64,000 bases of DNA from Photobacterium angustum (GCF_002954615.1 NZ_MSCJ01000001.1:248001-312000); one strand, 5' to 3'. Counted from the stretch's first letter, positions 9,743 to 20,383 are shown. The notes: generated by a model from the sequence alone, not told the origin. Numbers and translations: made by a program.

Positions 9743-11074
9743 ATGTACTTACCTCAAGAAATCATTCGTAAAAAACGTGACAATATTGAATTAAGCGCCG
9801 ATGAAATTAACTTTTTCATCCAAGGTGTTGCAAAAAATACTGTTTCTGAAGGACAAATTGCCGCATTTGCAATGGCGATTTATTTCAATGATATGACGAT
9901 GGATGAGCGCGTTGCCTTAACTTGTGCGATGCGTGATTCAGGCATGGTGATTGATTGGGGATACATGCACTTTGATGGTCCTATTGTTGATAAGCACTCA
10001 ACAGGCGGTGTAGGTGATGTCACTTCACTGATGCTAGGTGCAATGGTTGCAGCATGTGGTGGTTACGTGCCAATGATCTCAGGTCGTGGCTTAGGTCATA
10101 CGGGGGGCACATTAGATAAATTAGAAGCTATCCCTGGTTATAACATCACACCAACCAATGAAGTATTCGGTAAAGTAACGAAAGAAGCGGGTGTGGCGAT
10201 TATTGGTCAGACTGGTGATTTAGCACCAGCGGATAAACGTGTGTACGCAACTCGTGATGTAACTGCGACGGTTGATAATATCTCGCTTATTACCGCCTCT
10301 ATTTTGTCGAAGAAATTGGCGGCTGGCTTAGATTACCTTGTAATGGATGTAAAAGTTGGCTCTGGCGCTTTCATGCCAACGTACCAAGCCTCTGAAGACC
10401 TTGCGAAATCAATTGTTGCTGTTGCAAATGGTGCTGGCACTTGTACTTCTGCATTGCTAACGGACATGAACCAAGTATTAGCATCAAGTGCGGGTAACGC
10501 AGTTGAAGTGCGTGAAGCGGTTCAGTTTCTAACCGGTGAGTACCGTAACCCTCGTCTTTTTGAAGTAACTATGGCGCTGTGTGCTGAAATGTTAGTGATC
10601 AGTAAATTAGCAACTGATACCCAACAAGCGCGTGCAAAACTACAGGCTGTATTAGATAACGGTCAAGCTGCTGAGCGATTTGGTAAAATGGTAGCAGGCT
10701 TAGGTGGCCCTACTGATTTTATTGAAAACTATGACAACTACTTAGAGAAAGCTGAGATTGTAAAACCAGTATTTGCGGAAACAACGGGTTTTGCTCATGC
10801 TATGGATACGCGTGGCTTAGGTATGGCGGTTGTTGGTATGGGCGGTGGTCGTCGTGTTGCTAGCGATAATATTGACTATGCGGTTGGTTTTAGTGACATG
10901 ATCCGTTTAGGTGATGAAGTTTACGCTGATACCCCTCTTGCAATGGTACATGCTCGTACTGAAGCGCAATGGGAAGAAGCTGCGAAAGCGATTCGCAGTA
11001 ATATTACGGTGAATGAGAATAAACCTGAAGCGACCCCTGAAGTTTACCGTCGTATCAGCAAACAAGATGTGTAA
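9743..11074 (+). CDS. deoA: Thymidine phosphorylase DeoA
   Basis: A 443-residue enzyme that phosphorolyses thymidine to thymine and deoxyribose 1-phosphate. The phosphate-binding KHSTGGVGD motif (about residues 84-92) and [10 protein letters not shown] (about 129-138) are present. [10 protein letters not shown] is also conserved. Length matches the E. coli enzyme. RBS AGAGGA precedes the ATG. DeoB starts 10 nt after the stop, so deoA-deoB are co-transcribed. Confidence 0.97.
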   Translation: MYLPQEIIRKKRDNIELSADEINFFIQGVAKNTVSEGQIAAFAMAIYFNDMTMDERVALTCAMRDSGMVIDWGYMHFDGPIVDKHSTGGVGDVTSLMLGAMVAACGGYVPMISGRGLGHTGGTLDKLEAIPGYNITPTNEVFGKVTKEAGVAIIGQTGDLAPADKRVYATRDVTATVDNISLITASILSKKLAAGLDYLVMDVKVGSGAFMPTYQASEDLAKSIVAVANGAGTCTSALLTDMNQVLASSAGNAVEVREAVQFLTGEYRNPRLFEVTMALCAEMLVISKLATDTQQARAKLQAVLDNGQAAERFGKMVAGLGGPTDFIENYDNYLEKAEIVKPVFAETTGFAHAMDTRGLGMAVVGMGGGRRVASDNIDYAVGFSDMIRLGDEVYADTPLAMVHARTEAQWEEAAKAIRSNITVNENKPEATPEVYRRISKQDV

Positions 11075-11084
11075 TGGAGTAACA

Positions 11085-12305
11085 ATGAAACGTTCAATTA
11101 TTTTAGTGCTAGATTCTTTTGGTATTGGTGCCTCTGCAGACGCTGATAAATTTGGTGATGTAGGTGCAAATACCTTAGGTCATATAGCACAAGCGTGTGC
11201 GCGTGGCGAAGCTAATAACGGCGATCGCAACGGCCCATTACACTTACCTAATTTAACCAAACTCGGGCTAGCGAAAGCGTGTGAAGAATCATGCGGTAAC
11301 TTCCCTGAAGGCATGGATCCAAACTCAGAGATCACTGGTGCTTATGGTCATGCGCAAGAGCTTTCTTCAGGTAAGGACACGCCGTCTGGTCACTGGGAAA
11401 TTGCGGGTGTACCTGTATTGTTTGAATGGGGCTACTTTAGCGATAAAGCAAACAGTTTTCCTAAAGAACTGACCGATCGCATTCTTGCTCGTGCGGGCTT
11501 AGAAGATTTCTTAGGTAACTGTCATGCATCAGGTACACAAGTGCTTGATGATTTAGGTGAAGAGCACATGAAGACGGGCATGCCTATCTTCTATACGTCT
11601 GCCGACTCAGTATTTCAGATTGCTTGCCATGAAGAAACATTCGGTTTAGAGCGTTTATTAGAGCTTTGCCAAATTGCGCGTGAAGAGCTGGAAGACTACA
11701 ACATTGGCCGTGTTATTGCGCGTCCATTCATCGGTGCGGGTAAAGGTCAATTTGAGCGAACGGGTAACCGCCGTGACTTGTCGCTTGAGCCGCCAGCAGC
11801 AACCATTTTGCAAAAGCTTGTTGATGAAAAACAAGGCGAAGTAGTATCGATTGGTAAAATTTCCGATATCTATGCTGGCTGTGGTATTTCAAGCAAAGTA
11901 AAAGCGACAGGTATTCCTGCTTTATTTGATGCGACACTAGAACAAATAAAACAAGCGGGTGACAACACTATTGTATTTACCAACTTTGTTGATTTTGATT
12001 CAGCTTACGGGCACCGCCGTAATGTTGCGGGTTATGCAGCAGCGCTTGAGTACTTCGATCGTCGTCTTCCTGAAATTTTAGCGTTACTTCAAGATGACGA
12101 TGTACTGATCATCACCGCCGATCACGGTTGTGATCCAACATGGCCAGGTACTGATCATACACGTGAGCATATTCCTGTACTTGTTTCAGGACCAAAGATT
12201 AAGCCGGGCTCACTAGGTTTACGTGAAAGTTTTGCTGATATTGGTCAGAGCCTAGCAGAGTACTTCGGCACAACGGATATGGAATACGGTAAGTCGTTTC
12301 TATAA
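11085..12305 (+). CDS. deoB: Phosphopentomutase DeoB
   Basis: A 406-residue metalloenzyme of the alkaline phosphatase superfamily that interconverts (deoxy)ribose 1- and 5-phosphates. The start is the ATG at 11085 ([19 protein letters not shown]), with GGAG 7 nt before it; the frame is open further upstream but overlaps deoA. Metal-ligand motifs are visible: DSFGIG at the N-terminus, [10 protein letters not shown] (the nucleophile Thr region), and [18 protein letters not shown] near the C-terminus. Confidence 0.97.
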   Translation: MKRSIILVLDSFGIGASADADKFGDVGANTLGHIAQACARGEANNGDRNGPLHLPNLTKLGLAKACEESCGNFPEGMDPNSEITGAYGHAQELSSGKDTPSGHWEIAGVPVLFEWGYFSDKANSFPKELTDRILARAGLEDFLGNCHASGTQVLDDLGEEHMKTGMPIFYTSADSVFQIACHEETFGLERLLELCQIAREELEDYNIGRVIARPFIGAGKGQFERTGNRRDLSLEPPAATILQKLVDEKQGEVVSIGKISDIYAGCGISSKVKATGIPALFDATLEQIKQAGDNTIVFTNFVDFDSAYGHRRNVAGYAAALEYFDRRLPEILALLQDDDVLIITADHGCDPTWPGTDHTREHIPVLVSGPKIKPGSLGLRESFADIGQSLAEYFGTTDMEYGKSFL

Positions 12306-12316
12306 TACAAATATTA

Positions 12317-12348
12317 AATAAGGGTAAATTGGTTTATTTACCCTTATT
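12317..12348 (+). repeat. Hairpin between deoB and deoD
   Basis: AATAAGGGTAAA and TTTACCCTTATT form a perfect 12-bp stem with an 8-nt loop. There is no T run after it, so it is unlikely to be a full terminator. It may stabilise or process the mRNA. Confidence 0.6.
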
Positions 12349-12486
12349 AACGACAAAAATCATGATTATTTAGTGTCTTACACTTTATAATACGTGTTAG
12401 TAAATAGCGATTAGCTATCAGTCAGCACATGATGTTGATTATTATCTACACTGACAGCTAACTAAAATTAGGAAAAGGATACAACT

Positions 12487-13209
12487 ATGGCTACTCCACA
12501 TATTAATGCTGAAATGGGTGACTTTGCAGATGTAGTTTTAATGCCGGGCGATCCGCTTCGTGCTAAATACATCGCTGAAACTTTCCTAGATGATGCAACA
12601 GAAGTATGTAATGTACGTAGTATGTTAGGCTTCACGGGCACATACAAAGGTCGTAAGATCTCTGTTATGGGTCACGGTATGGGTATTCCGTCATGTTCTA
12701 TCTACGCAACAGAATTAATTAAAGATTTTGGTGTGAAGAAGATCATTCGTGTGGGTAGTTGTGGTGCTGTACGTGATGACGTTAAGCTACGTGATGTTGT
12801 TATCGGTATGGGCGCATCAACAGATTCAAAAGTAAACCGCATTCGTTTTGGTGGTCATGACTTTGCAGCGATTGCTGATTTCGGCATGGTACAAAATGCG
12901 GTAGATGCAGCAAAAGCAAAAGGTATTCCTGTTAAAGTGGGTAATATCTTCTCTGCTGATCTATTCTACAATCCTGATTTTGAATTCTTCAAAACAATGG
13001 ATAAGTACGGCATCGTTGGTGTTGAAATGGAAGCGGCTGGTATCTATGGTGTTGCAGCTGAGTTTGGTGCTAAAGCACTAACTATCTGTACTGTTTCTGA
13101 TCACATCCTACGTGGCGAAGCAACAACATCTGAAGAGCGTCAATTGACATTCAATGAGATGATCGAAATTGCGTTAGATTCTGTGATCCTAGGTGATGCA
13201 GAAGCATAA
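12487..13209 (+). CDS. deoD: Purine nucleoside phosphorylase DeoD
   Basis: A 240-residue bacterial hexameric-type purine nucleoside phosphorylase. The phosphate-binding segment [13 protein letters not shown], the GSCGAV motif and the substrate-binding [10 protein letters not shown] are all present, together with TVSDHI. It acts on purine nucleosides and gives (deoxy)ribose 1-phosphate for DeoB. A gap of about 180 bp with a hairpin separates it from deoB. The region contains a TATAAT-like element near 12387, so it may also have its own promoter. Confidence 0.97.
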   Translation: MATPHINAEMGDFADVVLMPGDPLRAKYIAETFLDDATEVCNVRSMLGFTGTYKGRKISVMGHGMGIPSCSIYATELIKDFGVKKIIRVGSCGAVRDDVKLRDVVIGMGASTDSKVNRIRFGGHDFAAIADFGMVQNAVDAAKAKGIPVKVGNIFSADLFYNPDFEFFKTMDKYGIVGVEMEAAGIYGVAAEFGAKALTICTVSDHILRGEATTSEERQLTFNEMIEIALDSVILGDAEA

Positions 13210-13230
13210 TCTTTACTGATTACGCACAAA

Positions 13231-13266
13231 AAAACGGAAACAGCTCGGCTGTTTCCGTTTTTTTTA
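13231..13266 (+). terminator. Terminator after deoD
   Basis: AAAACGGAAACAGC pairs perfectly with GCTGTTTCCGTTTT around a 3-nt loop and runs into Ts. The A-rich upstream side also suits the convergent ytjB. Confidence 0.85.
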
Positions 13267-13299
13267 TCTTGTTAATTTGTCTGCGATTAACAACCGTAT

Positions 13300-13914
13300 T
13301 TAATCTTTCGCGTTTGCGGTAAGAAAAAACGGAAAGTGCCAGATGTCTTTTCTGCGACCGAAGGTAAAAGCAAGCAACAATCCAATCATTAATGAAGCCA
13401 ATGTTAAGCCTCGAATAATACGGGTCATATAATGAATTTGGTCTTTGGCATGAGCTAACAACTTATTGTGCTCAAGCGTAATACGAACAAAACCAATCAC
13501 ATGCTTATTAGCAAAAATAGGCTCAACAATTTGCTGGCGACCAATGCTGGCCATCGCAAGCGGTGTTGATAGCCCCGTTAGTTGTGTCAATGGCATTGAG
13601 TTATCGGTTTTCGCCAAGGTCACACCTTCAATATTGTAGATAGTAGCGTCTAAAATTAAAGGCTCATTGGATAAGTTATTCACCAATTTTTGCAGTTTAT
13701 CTTGGTTATTATCCGTAATATCACTGGCTGCATTTTCTGCCGCTTGTCGTACTAACATGCGTGATAATGTTTGAGTTTGCTCACTTAGCATTTGGTAATT
13801 ACGCTGGGTTAAGAGCGCGCCGTATTCCAGCATTCCAATTAATGCCAAACTACATAATAGGAGAACAGAAAGCCGTCCTAGATGTTGCCAGCGTTTCTTT
13901 TTCCACTTTATCAT
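13300..13914 (-). CDS. ytjB: YtjB/SMP-family membrane protein
   Basis: A 204-residue protein with an N-terminal membrane span (about residues 15-35: VLLLCSLALIGML), a roughly 130-residue periplasmic part (QTLSRMLVRQAAENAASDI and so on) and a second span near residues 168-185 (IIRGLTLASLMIGLLLAF). This matches the SMP/YtjB family, of unknown molecular role, which lies back-to-back with serB in enterobacteria and vibrios, as here. The topology resembles a sensor periplasmic domain without an output module. Confidence 0.8.
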   Translation of the reverse strand: MIKWKKKRWQHLGRLSVLLLCSLALIGMLEYGALLTQRNYQMLSEQTQTLSRMLVRQAAENAASDITDNNQDKLQKLVNNLSNEPLILDATIYNIEGVTLAKTDNSMPLTQLTGLSTPLAMASIGRQQIVEPIFANKHVIGFVRITLEHNKLLAHAKDQIHYMTRIIRGLTLASLMIGLLLAFTFGRRKDIWHFPFFLTANAKD

Positions 13915-14247
13915 CGAGTTAACCTTTGCTGTGTTCTGGTGGTATTTTACACGATAATGGAGTGGTTAAGAATATCCCCTTTTATTTGATTTATTTCTAA
14001 TAAAAACAATAAATTAAATATATTTACTGATTTTTGGTCATAAATAATTACTCTTTTTATTGTATTTATTTAAGATAAGTAAGTGAAAATTAACTATGTT
14101 TTATTACAGTTTAGTAACATTTTTGGGTTGCTCTTCACTATCAGTATCGGTAGTTTGTAAAGAAGTAGCGACAAGTTGCACCATTATTATGATATTGCCA
14201 TTTAAATCATCGTAATATAGCAATAAGTTACTTTTAGGATAAATAAT
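13915..14247. other. Divergent intergenic region ytjB/serB
   Basis: About 330 bp of very AT-rich sequence between the divergent ytjB and serB genes, so it must hold both promoters. I see no convincing gene. A 26-codon minus-strand frame (14104-14184) lacks a ribosome site. Confidence 0.5.
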
Positions 14248-15213
14248 ATGGATATTGAGTACGTGCTGAAAATAAAAAAACACCCCACGCTGTATAAACG
14301 TTTCCCACAATTATTAACAGTAACCAATGGTGATAAACGCCAAGCACAATGGTTATTTTATGGGAAAAATATTAGCCATTATGATGTTGAATTATTAAAT
14401 AGTGCGGTACACGGTGAGCTTCAATTGCTGGCTGGCTGGAAAGTGGGATCTTATGATGTTTTCACGATCGCGAATGATCTTACTGAGCAAGCAGAGCAAA
14501 CACTGGCTGAATTACAATTAGATTACTTCCAACTTTCCGATCTTCCTGAGTTAGCGGAGCCTGGCTTAGTTGTTTTCGATATGGACTCTACCGCGATTCA
14601 AATTGAATGTATTGATGAAATCGCTAAGTTAGCCGGCGTCGGAGAGCAAGTCGCTGAAGTAACAGAGCGCGCGATGCAAGGTGAACTCGATTTTGAACAG
14701 AGCTTACGCCAACGTGTAGGTACACTCGCAGGTGCCGATGAAGCGATCTTGGCTCAAGTAAAAGAAAATTTACCTTTTATGCCTGAGATGCGTGAAGTGG
14801 TGGCAACATTGCATGCCTACGGCTGGAAAGTCGCAATTGCATCTGGCGGCTTTACTTATTTCTCTGATTATTTACAGCAAGAGTTAGATTTAGTAGGGGC
14901 GTTCTCGAATCAATTAGAAATCATTGATGGCAAATTAACTGGGAATGTTCTTGGTGATGTGGTGGATGCGCAAGCAAAAGCGAATATCCTGCAAGGTCTT
15001 GCTGAGCGATATGATATCGAACCACACAATACGGTCGCAGTGGGTGATGGAGCAAATGATCTGGTGATGATGAAAGCGGCAGGTTTAGGGATTGCTTATC
15101 ATGCGAAACCGAAAGTTGAACAACAAGCACCAGCAGTGATCCGCCATGCTGATCTTGGTGGTATTTTATGTATCTTATCAGCATCGCTCGTACCACAACG
15201 ACTAAGCTGGTAA
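14248..15213 (+). CDS. serB: Phosphoserine phosphatase SerB
   Basis: A 321-residue HAD phosphatase making L-serine from phosphoserine. The nucleophile motif is FDMDSTA (Asp111 and Asp113). Motif II is IASGGFTYF, and motif III/IV is VGDGANDLVMM. An N-terminal domain of about 100 residues precedes the HAD core, as in other gammaproteobacterial SerB. RBS AGGA is 9 nt before the ATG. It is divergent from ytjB. Confidence 0.97.
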   Translation: MDIEYVLKIKKHPTLYKRFPQLLTVTNGDKRQAQWLFYGKNISHYDVELLNSAVHGELQLLAGWKVGSYDVFTIANDLTEQAEQTLAELQLDYFQLSDLPELAEPGLVVFDMDSTAIQIECIDEIAKLAGVGEQVAEVTERAMQGELDFEQSLRQRVGTLAGADEAILAQVKENLPFMPEMREVVATLHAYGWKVAIASGGFTYFSDYLQQELDLVGAFSNQLEIIDGKLTGNVLGDVVDAQAKANILQGLAERYDIEPHNTVAVGDGANDLVMMKAAGLGIAYHAKPKVEQQAPAVIRHADLGGILCILSASLVPQRLSW

Positions 15214-15233
15214 GTCATTTATATATAGATAAC

Positions 15234-15283
15234 AAGCCGTTGATTGTCTCTATTTATGATAGAAACCATCAACGGCTTTTTTA
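15234..15283 (+). terminator. Terminator after serB
   Basis: AAGCCGTTGAT and ATCAACGGCTT pair across a long AT-rich loop, followed by TTTT. It is convergent with the PilZ gene and may serve both. Confidence 0.7.
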
Positions 15284-15303
15284 ATGGATAAAGAGTCGCG
15301 TTA

Positions 15304-17655
15304 TTAGCTGATCTCTAATCGAACTAACACTTCATCTGTTATATCAAATATTTCGCCACAACCGATCAAAGAAATAAATTCTGCTTCTAACGCTCGTGCT
15401 CGATGGAGAGTTAAACGGGCTAATTCACTGAGCTTTTCACCAATTAACGCCGTCAAAGGATTAAAAACAGGTAAAGCTGTGACACGAATAGCGATAAAGC
15501 TACCGCTTTTACGTGCAAATGAGATAAAGCGAATACGCTCTTCGATGCTCTCAAACTCATAGCTGGCTTTGACTGCTATCTGTTTTATCTTGCCATCAAT
15601 TTGCTCAAAAGCGATGTAGAGTTCATGAACATAAGGCTCACGTATATTCTCGATAGGACGCATTGGATACGCTAACATTTCTTTTACTCGACGCTTAAAC
15701 AGTAAGCCAAGTTCAAAATGTTTTTGCTCACCCAGTTGATAAAAAATATCAGCGAGTGGCGACAATGGAAAGTTTGATCCAACAGCTTTGACTTTTATTT
15801 TGTGATCTATCTTTTCGGCAAAATAAGGAATGCTATTTAAACGCGTTAATAGCATTTGGTGCATAGCAAGTAACATAGCAGGAGAGGGAAGTTGTTCCTC
15901 ACAAAGGGCAAACCTTTCTTCATTGTTTTTAATTAGTTTACGTAAAAACTTTTCACCTACGCGTGATTCTTGATTATCTCGTATCGTAAGTTGGATATTT
16001 TTTCCGTCAGGGCTCGTACGAATCACTTGATAGGGCATTCGGCCTAAGATATCGAGCTTAGCTAAGCGCTGTAGTTGCTCAAATTTAATCGTAACGGGAT
16101 CATCTTTTTTACAGCGAAATGGCGTATCAAGATTAATATTGAGTCCACGGCTCGAAAAGTCGATCGAATGACCATGGCTAATTAATTGCCCTTGTTGATA
16201 TAACGAGATCGTTGTTTTATAGCTAAAACGTGATTCACTGCGTTGAGGTTTTGGATCAAAATGGATCGCTTCAGCTAAACAAACCGGATTTTTCGGATGC
16301 CTAAAAGGACTGATCGCTTGGCTCGATAATGTTGATTTCTGCGTTAAACGATAATCTGATTGGGTATTTTTATGGGTGATATCTTGCAGAACCCCTACAT
16401 GGGTGAGATTTTGAAATTTCTCAATCATTTCGGGAGCAACATCATTGAGCTTTTCAAGCTCTTGTTGACGTAAAGGGTAAACCGTCAACCGCATCACTCG
16501 CCAGCTATCGCGGTGCGAACCTAATTGCCAAAAAATACGGCGCTGCTCTTGGTCCATTTCAGGTAAGGCGGCAGAATAAAAATAGCGTTGGCCTTGATGA
16601 TCGTGATGGAAGCAATAAATTAAGGTGCTAGATTGCTTTAGTCCTTTATGTCCTAGTGAAGCAATGCGCTGTTCTGATAATAATTGATTGATCACGGGCT
16701 GATTACGTTCATCATGCCAGTATTGCCATAAATAACGGTTGTGATCGGTCAGTAAAGCGTATTTAAGCTCAGTATCAGAGAAAAAGAGAGGTAGCCCGAC
16801 GGTATGTTTAAGAAAGCAATGTTCATAACCTTGGGTACGCGCCTGAATAATTTTATCTTCATGATTATTTCGATGGCGGAGTATGCCTTTATTTTGACTC
16901 GTGACGATCAGTTTTTTTAACGCTTCATTTTCACTTAGCGCAATGAGACGAAGCCATTTAAAGCTAGCGTCTTCAGGGTTATCATCAATACCTAATACAC
17001 GGTAGCGATGAGGTTGCTCTAAAAGAGGCTCATTGTGTATTTCTGCCAATTGTGGGAAGTAAGCATCAATAGTTTGCCCTAGTCGATAGCTAAAGGCTGA
17101 GGGGACTTTAAACTTCGCTCCAGATGACGAAAGATCCGTCGTCATTCCCCAGATCTGTTGATTAAAAGGAATGCTGATAGTCACGGGGGTGCTAATTTGT
17201 AATCGGTTTTCTTCTCGATGGAGATAATGACCAAAACGGATCAAATTAGCAGTAAATAACTCGGTGGTTGCTTTTTTCTCCGTCGATGTTGCACGCTCAC
17301 CTTGTTGATGTAATTCTCTAAAATTATTCTGCGTATTCACCAAGGCCTCATAGAGACCAACGCAATATTGATTATTAAAGACCTTACTACGGCGGTGAAG
17401 AATATTAATAGCAACATCATCAAGCCAATGGGTTTGACCATTAAAAGTATAAGAGCGGCACTGACCTTTTACGCGGCCACGTAAATCAATGATTTTTTTG
17501 CACGGGGTCATTAACCGATTAATTTCCATTTTGATACGGAGTTTGATCGGCCCTGATTCATTACTGGTTAAACTATCAAAAACTTGGTGGAAATCTTCAC
17601 TTCCATAAGCAGGTAGTAGTTGCTCTATGAGTGCTTTGTAATCGTCCAACTGCAT
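15304..17655 (-). CDS. Twin PilZ-domain c-di-GMP-binding protein (PlzC-like)
   Basis: A 783-residue soluble protein. Two PilZ c-di-GMP-binding motif sets are intact: REENR (residues 147-151) with DLSSSG (174-179), and RSESR (472-476) with DFSSRG (499-504). Both follow the RxxxR...DxSxxG pattern needed for ligand contact. The rest is a large alpha/beta protein without a recognised enzymatic motif. It sits between serB and radA, the position I recall for V. cholerae PlzC (VC2344). I chose the ATG at 17655 (MQLDDYKALIEQLL); the frame is open to 17790, but that extension is low-complexity and AT-rich. The gene probably acts as a c-di-GMP receptor; its target is unknown. Confidence 0.8.
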   Translation of the reverse strand: MQLDDYKALIEQLLPAYGSEDFHQVFDSLTSNESGPIKLRIKMEINRLMTPCKKIIDLRGRVKGQCRSYTFNGQTHWLDDVAINILHRRSKVFNNQYCVGLYEALVNTQNNFRELHQQGERATSTEKKATTELFTANLIRFGHYLHREENRLQISTPVTISIPFNQQIWGMTTDLSSSGAKFKVPSAFSYRLGQTIDAYFPQLAEIHNEPLLEQPHRYRVLGIDDNPEDASFKWLRLIALSENEALKKLIVTSQNKGILRHRNNHEDKIIQARTQGYEHCFLKHTVGLPLFFSDTELKYALLTDHNRYLWQYWHDERNQPVINQLLSEQRIASLGHKGLKQSSTLIYCFHHDHQGQRYFYSAALPEMDQEQRRIFWQLGSHRDSWRVMRLTVYPLRQQELEKLNDVAPEMIEKFQNLTHVGVLQDITHKNTQSDYRLTQKSTLSSQAISPFRHPKNPVCLAEAIHFDPKPQRSESRFSYKTTISLYQQGQLISHGHSIDFSSRGLNINLDTPFRCKKDDPVTIKFEQLQRLAKLDILGRMPYQVIRTSPDGKNIQLTIRDNQESRVGEKFLRKLIKNNEERFALCEEQLPSPAMLLAMHQMLLTRLNSIPYFAEKIDHKIKVKAVGSNFPLSPLADIFYQLGEQKHFELGLLFKRRVKEMLAYPMRPIENIREPYVHELYIAFEQIDGKIKQIAVKASYEFESIEERIRFISFARKSGSFIAIRVTALPVFNPLTALIGEKLSELARLTLHRARALEAEFISLIGCGEIFDITDEVLVRLEIS

Positions 17656-17802
17656 TTTATTTTCTGTTAAAAGATTCACTGATAGTATTATCTGCTGATG
17701 GTGATAAAAGTTTAATGTAAAGTAACAAAAATTCACATTTAAGTTGAGGTTTACATTGAATAATATTGGTTTATTCGATGGATTAGACATTTAGGGTAAA
17801 GA

Positions 17803-19197
17803 ATGGCAAAAGCAGCAAAACGAGCATATGTTTGTAGTGATTGTGGGATGGACTTTGCTCGTTGGCAAGGTCAGTGCTCTGGATGTAAATCGTGGAATAC
17901 GATCACTGAATTTACGATCCCTAACACCAAGTCTGGATTAACCAGTAGCTCGGCACGTTCAAGTATTGGCGGCTATGCGGGTGTTGTGGGGGGCGGTTCG
18001 AAAAAGCTTAATGAAGTTGAAACCGTTGAAGCTGAAAAAATGCTAACAGGCATTGGCGAGCTTGATCGAGTGTTATGTGGTGGTTTAACGACGGGATCAG
18101 TAAATATTATTTCTGGTGATCCAGGGGCAGGTAAAACAACGCTATTGTCAGATCTGGTTTCTCGGATGTCACAGCTGATGCCATCACTTTACTGTACTGC
18201 TGAAGAATCACTGTCGCAGTTTAAGAACCGTGTAAATCGCCTCAAGCTAAATTGCAATGAAGATAATTTATATCTGATGGCGGAAACCAGTGTTGAAGCA
18301 ATCATCGCAGAGCTTGAAGTCAAACAAATCAAGTTTGCGGTGATTGACTCCATTCAGGCAGTATCAACAGAGTTGGCGAATGGTAGCCCGGGTTCACCTT
18401 CGCAAGTAAAGGCGGCAGCGCAAGCATTAACTCAGTACTGCAAACAAAATAATGTGACGATGTTTTTGATCGCGCATGTGAATAAAAACAATGAAATTGC
18501 CGGTCCTCAGACGCTTGTTCACATTGTCGATTCTCTGCTGCACATTGATACCAATGATGGGCAGGTACGTACATTACGTGCCAATAAAAACCGTTTTGGT
18601 GATGTTGATACGGTAGGTATTTTCCGTATGACAGAGCGCGGTATGCTCAGTGTTGATAACCCAAGTGAGATCTTTTTATCTGGCTCAACAACAGAATCGT
18701 CAGGCTCTGCTATTACCTGTATTCGAAAAGGTAATCGTAATCTATTGTTAGAGATCCAGTGTTTAACCACTGAAACTGAAGGTGAGTTTCCACAGCGTGT
18801 TTGTGTTGGTTTGAATATGAACCGGATTAAGATGCTAACGGGGATCTTACGTAAACATGCGAAGACCAAGATTTACCACGATACTTTTTTCAATATTGTT
18901 GGCGGCTTGAAAATTGACGAGTCAGAAACCTGTATTGATTTGGCGCTGGTGGCGGCGTTGTTAAGTAGCCTTAACGAATTTGTGGTGCCGCGTACTACGT
19001 GCATTATGGGTGAGCTCAGTCTTAACGGTGATGTGCGCCCAATTGATAGTGGTGTACCTCGAGTAAAAGAAGCAGCGCAGCATGGTTTTACTGAAATTTT
19101 TATCCCTTTTCGTAACTACCATAAATCAATGGAAGGCTTAGGGGCGAAGATCACGCCAGTCAAAACTATCCATGAACTGTTAGATCTGATCAATTAA
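17803..19197 (+). CDS. radA: DNA repair/recombination protein RadA
   Basis: A 464-residue RadA (Sms). It carries an N-terminal C4 zinc finger (Cys11, Cys14, Cys25, Cys28), Walker A GDPGAGKTT (residues 105-113), the RadA-specific KNRFG motif (262-266) and a Lon-like C-terminal domain. RadA is a branch-migration helicase that helps process recombination intermediates, including during transformation. The start is the ATG at 17803, preceded by a GGGTAAAG stretch. Confidence 0.96.
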   Translation: MAKAAKRAYVCSDCGMDFARWQGQCSGCKSWNTITEFTIPNTKSGLTSSSARSSIGGYAGVVGGGSKKLNEVETVEAEKMLTGIGELDRVLCGGLTTGSVNIISGDPGAGKTTLLSDLVSRMSQLMPSLYCTAEESLSQFKNRVNRLKLNCNEDNLYLMAETSVEAIIAELEVKQIKFAVIDSIQAVSTELANGSPGSPSQVKAAAQALTQYCKQNNVTMFLIAHVNKNNEIAGPQTLVHIVDSLLHIDTNDGQVRTLRANKNRFGDVDTVGIFRMTERGMLSVDNPSEIFLSGSTTESSGSAITCIRKGNRNLLLEIQCLTTETEGEFPQRVCVGLNMNRIKMLTGILRKHAKTKIYHDTFFNIVGGLKIDESETCIDLALVAALLSSLNEFVVPRTTCIMGELSLNGDVRPIDSGVPRVKEAAQHGFTEIFIPFRNYHKSMEGLGAKITPVKTIHELLDLIN

Positions 19198-19263
19198 TGA
19201 AAAAGCGAGAGGTGTTTCTTTTGAGTAAAGAGTATGCCTCTCGTCTTTCGTTATAGCTCACCG

Positions 19264-20247
19264 TTAAGGTGTGTTGGCTTGTTTGGGATTTGATTTAGCC
19301 TGATTAACGGTTTCAAATGTTGCTTCATGATTTTTAGAAGCAAGCTGTACCTGCATTTCAACCATACTCCCAACCGTGTTGAGTAAGGATGTCCATTGCA
19401 CATTGGGTTCTTTTTTAAAGATAGTGTCGAAGTTTTTAATATCCCAATCGACGAAGGGACGTGGATTTAACGGTTTACCTAAAAAGTGGATCTCATAATG
19501 GAGATGGGGGCCTGTTGAAAGACCTGAATTTCCAGTCCAGCCAATTAATTCACCCTTATTAACAAATTGTCCTGCTTTGACATTAAATTTACTCATGTGG
19601 GAGTAAGTCGATACAAATCCCATGGCGTGATTTAAGATCAGCTGATTACCATAACCATGTTGGCTACTATTCACTTTTTCTATTACCGCATCAGCAGGGG
19701 CATAAATAGGCGTACCTCTTTTGGCCGCAAAGTCTAAGCCATCATGCCTTTTTCGTTGTTTAGTAATAGGATGCACACGAGCACCAAATCCTGATGTTAA
19801 TTGTACATTCGGGGTGGGCTCACCATTAGGAATAAGTTGAAACAGCGTGGCTTTTACCGCCGAATTAATCGCTGCGGTATTAACGCGTTTTTGAAGATCA
19901 AGATCTTTATTTTTTTCACGTAATCCCAGCACATTTTCCATGTCATCAATACGCTGATTTAGTATTTTTAAAGCTTGTTTTTTTTGTTCTATTGTCTCGT
20001 TTAACGTTTTATTTAATGCGGTTTCTTCAGATAATGATGCGCTAAGCTCTAAGGCTTGGTTTTGTAGTTTAGAAACTTGCTGGTGGGAGTTTTGGGCTGA
20101 GACATAAAGCTCAAACATGGCATGTGTACTGTAAGTAAGCGCGCCACAAAGTAGAAATAGGGCTAAATAACGAAAACTATTAGCCAGTAATGTTTTTTTA
20201 TTACTGTTACGTAGTTTTGTTGTAAGCGATTTTAAATTAAACATCAT
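19264..20247 (-). CDS. M23-family (LytM-type) peptidoglycan endopeptidase
   Basis: About 327 residues. There is an N-terminal membrane anchor (FRYLALFLLCGALTYS), then a coiled coil of about 75 residues rich in Q, L and E (SKLQNQALELSASLSEET and on), then a C-terminal M23 domain. Zinc-site motifs are intact: RHDGLDFAAKRGTPI (H-x3-D) and HLHYEIHF. It is therefore a likely active metallo-endopeptidase that cuts peptidoglycan cross-links, anchored to the inner membrane and facing the periplasm. The start is uncertain: no good ribosome site is seen and a TTG at 20268 is also in frame. Confidence 0.82.
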   Translation of the reverse strand: MMFNLKSLTTKLRNSNKKTLLANSFRYLALFLLCGALTYSTHAMFELYVSAQNSHQQVSKLQNQALELSASLSEETALNKTLNETIEQKKQALKILNQRIDDMENVLGLREKNKDLDLQKRVNTAAINSAVKATLFQLIPNGEPTPNVQLTSGFGARVHPITKQRKRHDGLDFAAKRGTPIYAPADAVIEKVNSSQHGYGNQLILNHAMGFVSTYSHMSKFNVKAGQFVNKGELIGWTGNSGLSTGPHLHYEIHFLGKPLNPRPFVDWDIKNFDTIFKKEPNVQWTSLLNTVGSMVEMQVQLASKNHEATFETVNQAKSNPKQANTP

Positions 20248-20383
20248 GAAAGAAGACACATTGAGCAATTTCTGAAGCTAGAGTCTATGTGCTTAGGTTA
20301 ATTATTGCTAGTTACCTTTCTCTCATTTGTGCAACAACCTTACGGTTTAATGGTCTTATCTCCCTTGTTTTTATTAATAAATA

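Noticed and set aside
14104..14310. 68-codon minus-strand frame overlapping the start of serB
   Set aside because: It overlaps the serB coding start antisense, has no ribosome site and a composition expected from AT-rich sequence.
17656..17790. N-terminal 45-residue extension of the PilZ protein
   Set aside because: The extension is Asn/Phe/Tyr-rich, looks like translated promoter sequence, and overlaps the expected divergent radA promoter region.
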